From a bacterium (lineage in GTDB: Bacteria; Hydrogenedentota; Hydrogenedentia; Hydrogenedentiales; SLHB01), in assembly GCA_024231375.1 (NCBI GenBank), contig JAAEQP010001396.1, positions 1 to 8,423 of the forward strand: a stretch of DNA of 8,423 nt, read 5' to 3'. Below are positions 6,529 to 8,423 of the stretch, in pieces. A program made the position numbers and the translations under genes. The stretch's first letter is position 1. Each line of letters begins with the position of its first letter. The notes under the pieces are model-generated. The model was not told where the DNA came from and made no database searches. It worked only from the letters and a program-made list of their open reading frames with translations.

Positions 6529-8406
6529 CTACTGCCGCGGAGTGTGTGCGTAGGCCCTGCGGCGCCACAGCAGTGCCACGCCGCACAGGGCCAGCGCGAG
6601 CCCGGCAATCAACCCAACTCGCCATGCACCGGCCGAGAGTTCGGGCGTGTCCGAGTCGTCGTAGGGGTCCGTCCCCAGCATGGTCTCGTACAGGTCGGAC
6701 ACGCCGTCATCGTCCGAATCGGTGTCCAGGTAGTTGGGTGTGCCGTCCCCGTCGGGATCGCCATTCCCTTCGGTGCCGTCGGCAATGCGATCGCCGTCGC
6801 TGTCCTCGTCAAGGTAGTTGGGGGCGCCGTCGCCGTCCGGGTCTTCATCGCTCTCGGAAGCATCTGCGAATCCGTCGCCGTCCGAGTCGAGGTCCGCGTA
6901 GTTGGGCACACCGTCGCCGTCCGGGTCGCCATCCCCCTCAGAAGAGTCCGTCCTGCCGTCCCCGTCCCAGTCATCTCCCGGAGAGGCCGGCCGCTTTCCC
7001 CAGACCGCGGCTCGGGCCTGGTTGAGCCCGGAGTACACCAGTGCCCGATTCCAATTCTCCCAGTCCCACGCGGCCGACACCTTCACCGTGTCAACCACCG
7101 CACCATTGCTCCAGCTAAGCCTCATCGTTGTCCCATCCAGCATCTGCCAGGTATCCGCCCCGCCCGCTGTGTTTATCCATCCACCGGGCAAGAAGGTCAC
7201 ACTCGACCCAGTGCCGGTCGGCAGTTGCATATGTTCCCACGTTCCGGGAATAGCCGACTCCGGTATGGATTGCGATACCTCTCCGGCGTAACGCTCCGGA
7301 GAGACAACCGGCCACCCGTCATTCGTCCACAGGATCTTGCGAACAAAGAGTTGGGACCAGTTCGGGTCGGTCACAGGCCTCGCATTGTGCATCATGTAGA
7401 ATTCGCCATCCCGTTCGAGAATCCCATTGTGCCCCGTTCCCTGCCATCCATTGTGATTGGCAAAGGCATACCCATTGAGAATCATCGGGGTGTTGTCAGT
7501 GGAGAGCGCCATGTCAACCCCAAAGGAATCCACATACGGACCTTCGGGGTTGTCAGACCGCCCCACCCGCACATTGTACGTGTCGTAGAGGTTTCCATAC
7601 GAAACAAAGAGATAGTACTTCCCAAGGCCGGGATGGTAGATCACATGACCTCCCTCAAGGGCCCAAGTGGCGTTTCGGGCAATCAGCGTGGGAGTCTGGG
7701 GGGTAAGCGGCTTACCGGTGCTCGGGTCTAATTCCAGCGCAAAGATCCCGCCGAAAAAGGAACCGTAGATCAACCAGTGTTCCCCCGTTTGACCTACGAC
7801 CAGGCAAGGATCGATCGCGTTAGCAGCCGTGTTTGAATCCGCATCCGTCGAAGTCACCACTGCGCCTTGATCCACCCAGGGTCCCCCCGGATCCGTCGTC
7901 GTAACCAGCCCAATGAAGGAGTTCTGGGTCCCGAACGATGATACAGAATAGTAAAGGCGCAGTTCGCCGCCCACGATCGCCGCATCCGGGGCCCACATGC
8001 TGTCTGGCGGCACGCCGCCCGCATTCGTGACGTGGTCATAGGCCGCCTGCGGTATGCTGTCAAACACCCACCCCATGAAACTCCAATCGATGAGATCAGT
8101 AGAACTCCGGACTTGCAGACCTACGCGCGGCGGCACTGAGTAGCCCACCGCCATGTCCGTGGAAAACACATAATGAGTATCACCCACTTGCACTCCGGCC
8201 GGATCGTGCGTGTTGTAGACCCCCCATTGGTCGTGATATTGGTGCTGCCACAGATATCCGCCGGTATCCGGAATCGCCGTTGGCTCGGCTGGATAGCCTC
8301 CCGCATGAACAAACGGACATGCCAGCAACCCGGACAGGGACACAAGAGCCAGAACGACTGCGACGGGCGAGAAACAAGTCGGTAACACTAGGAACATTCT
8401 CTTCAT
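6529..8406 (-). CDS. Exported GH43 endo-1,5-alpha-L-arabinanase-like enzyme with TSP3 repeats and C-terminal membrane tail
   Basis: This gene encodes 625 residues and is predicted to cut alpha-1,5-arabinan outside the inner membrane. Residues 1-35 are a signal peptide ending in VHA before GG. A five-bladed GH43 fold spans about 50-370. By family pattern the catalytic base is D68 in NTHDP, the pKa-modulating Asp is D199 in NAIDP, the acid is E251 in WALEGG, and H326 lies in GTGHNG. Residues about 380-472 (GTWEH, AWDWEN, WGKR) match the C-terminal domain of Bacillus Abn2-type arabinanases. Residues 477-590 are Asp-rich calcium repeats, and 597-614 are hydrophobic and followed by RRR. The ATG at 8406 is preferred over the GTG at 8412 because AGGAG lies 10 bases upstream. 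The GH43 call is strong. Endo-arabinanase is inferred from the C-terminal domain; exo-arabinanase or another arabinoside specificity remains possible. Confidence 0.88.
   Translation of the reverse strand: MKRMFLVLPTCFSPVAVVLALVSLSGLLACPFVHAGGYPAEPTAIPDTGGYLWQHQYHDQWGVYNTHDPAGVQVGDTHYVFSTDMAVGYSVPPRVGLQVRSSTDLIDWSFMGWVFDSIPQAAYDHVTNAGGVPPDSMWAPDAAIVGGELRLYYSVSSFGTQNSFIGLVTTTDPGGPWVDQGAVVTSTDADSNTAANAIDPCLVVGQTGEHWLIYGSFFGGIFALELDPSTGKPLTPQTPTLIARNATWALEGGHVIYHPGLGKYYLFVSYGNLYDTYNVRVGRSDNPEGPYVDSFGVDMALSTDNTPMILNGYAFANHNGWQGTGHNGILERDGEFYMMHNARPVTDPNWSQLFVRKILWTNDGWPVVSPERYAGEVSQSIPESAIPGTWEHMQLPTGTGSSVTFLPGGWINTAGGADTWQMLDGTTMRLSWSNGAVVDTVKVSAAWDWENWNRALVYSGLNQARAAVWGKRPASPGDDWDGDGRTDSSEGDGDPDGDGVPNYADLDSDGDGFADASESDEDPDGDGAPNYLDEDSDGDRIADGTEGNGDPDGDGTPNYLDTDSDDDGVSDLYETMLGTDPYDDSDTPELSAGAWRVGLIAGLALALCGVALLWRRRAYAHTPRQ
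6676..6927 (-). repeat. Three tandem 84-bp units encoding 28-residue thrombospondin type 3 calcium repeats
   Basis: Within the GH43 gene, three in-frame units (6927-6844, 6843-6760, 6759-6676) each encode 28 residues of the form DPDGDGxPNYxDxDSDxD. The motif is typical of TSP3/EF-hand-like calcium-binding linkers in secreted proteins. A partial unit ([13 protein letters not shown]) precedes them and a degenerate end (GTDPYDDSD) follows. DNA identity is highest over a core of roughly 30 bases coding PNY-xD back to DPDGDG, and weaker elsewhere. The likely role is a stiff calcium-dependent spacer between enzyme and membrane tail. Confidence 0.9.
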
Positions 8407-8416
8407 GCTCACAGAA

Positions 8417-8421
8417 CTCCT
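8417..8421 (-). promoter_or_regulatory. Ribosome binding site of the GH43 gene
   Basis: AGGAG on the minus strand lies 10 bases before the ATG at 8406 and only 4 bases before the alternative GTG at 8412. This spacing decides the start in favour of the ATG. Confidence 0.6.
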
Positions 8422-8423
8422 GC

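Noticed and set aside
6520..7731. Plus-strand open frame of 403 codons with a Val/Ile-rich repeated segment
   Set aside because: The apparent repeat (VAVRV-type) is only the antisense reading of the Asp/Gly-rich TSP3 repeats in the GH43 gene.
1..8423. CRISPR array, mobile element, phage or toxin-antitoxin genes
   Set aside because: No spaced short repeats, transposase, integrase, terminal inverted repeats or small gene pairs could be seen.

Overview
The window is about 8.4 kb of GC-rich DNA with six complete protein genes, all on the minus strand, so transcription runs from the right edge to the left edge. No tRNA, rRNA, insertion sequence, integrase or CRISPR array is visible. The mix is secreted multidomain glycosidases, thrombospondin type 3 calcium repeats, an FG-GAP/VCBS propeller and a C-terminal membrane-sorting tail. 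This suggests an uncultured Gram-negative-type polysaccharide degrader, for example of the PVC/Planctomycetes or Hydrogenedentota kind. The sequence alone does not fix the phylum.

In order of transcription: (1) 8406-6529 encodes an exported GH43 endo-arabinanase-like enzyme with an Abn2-like C-terminal domain, three TSP3 repeats and a C-terminal transmembrane/arginine tail. (2) 6301-6528 is a gene-free spacer with a weak candidate promoter, a palindrome and an inverted repeat that could fold over the start of larB. (3) 6300-3836 holds three tightly packed genes, larB, larC and coaD, separated by 18 and 14 bases. (4) 3796-3834 is a hairpin just after coaD. (5) 3783-1276 encodes a secreted clan-A glycoside hydrolase of about 835 residues with extra beta-sandwich domains. 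(6) 1163-105 encodes a protein predicted to be a seven-bladed FG-GAP/VCBS propeller, with an unusually clear ribosome binding site but no signal peptide. Bases 1-104 hold nothing I can support.

Two themes are interleaved. LarB and LarC are two of the three enzymes that make the nickel-pincer nucleotide cofactor of lactate racemase and related LarA-type racemases/epimerases. LarE and any LarA are absent here and must lie elsewhere. CoaD makes dephospho-CoA. Around this cytoplasmic cofactor block sit two exported enzymes for plant or algal glycans; the first is probably an arabinan-degrading enzyme and the second is of unknown specificity. I did not find a wholly new system. The points most worth following are the anchored arabinanase architecture, the unassigned clan-A hydrolase paired with the propeller protein, and the possible regulation of the larBC-coaD block.
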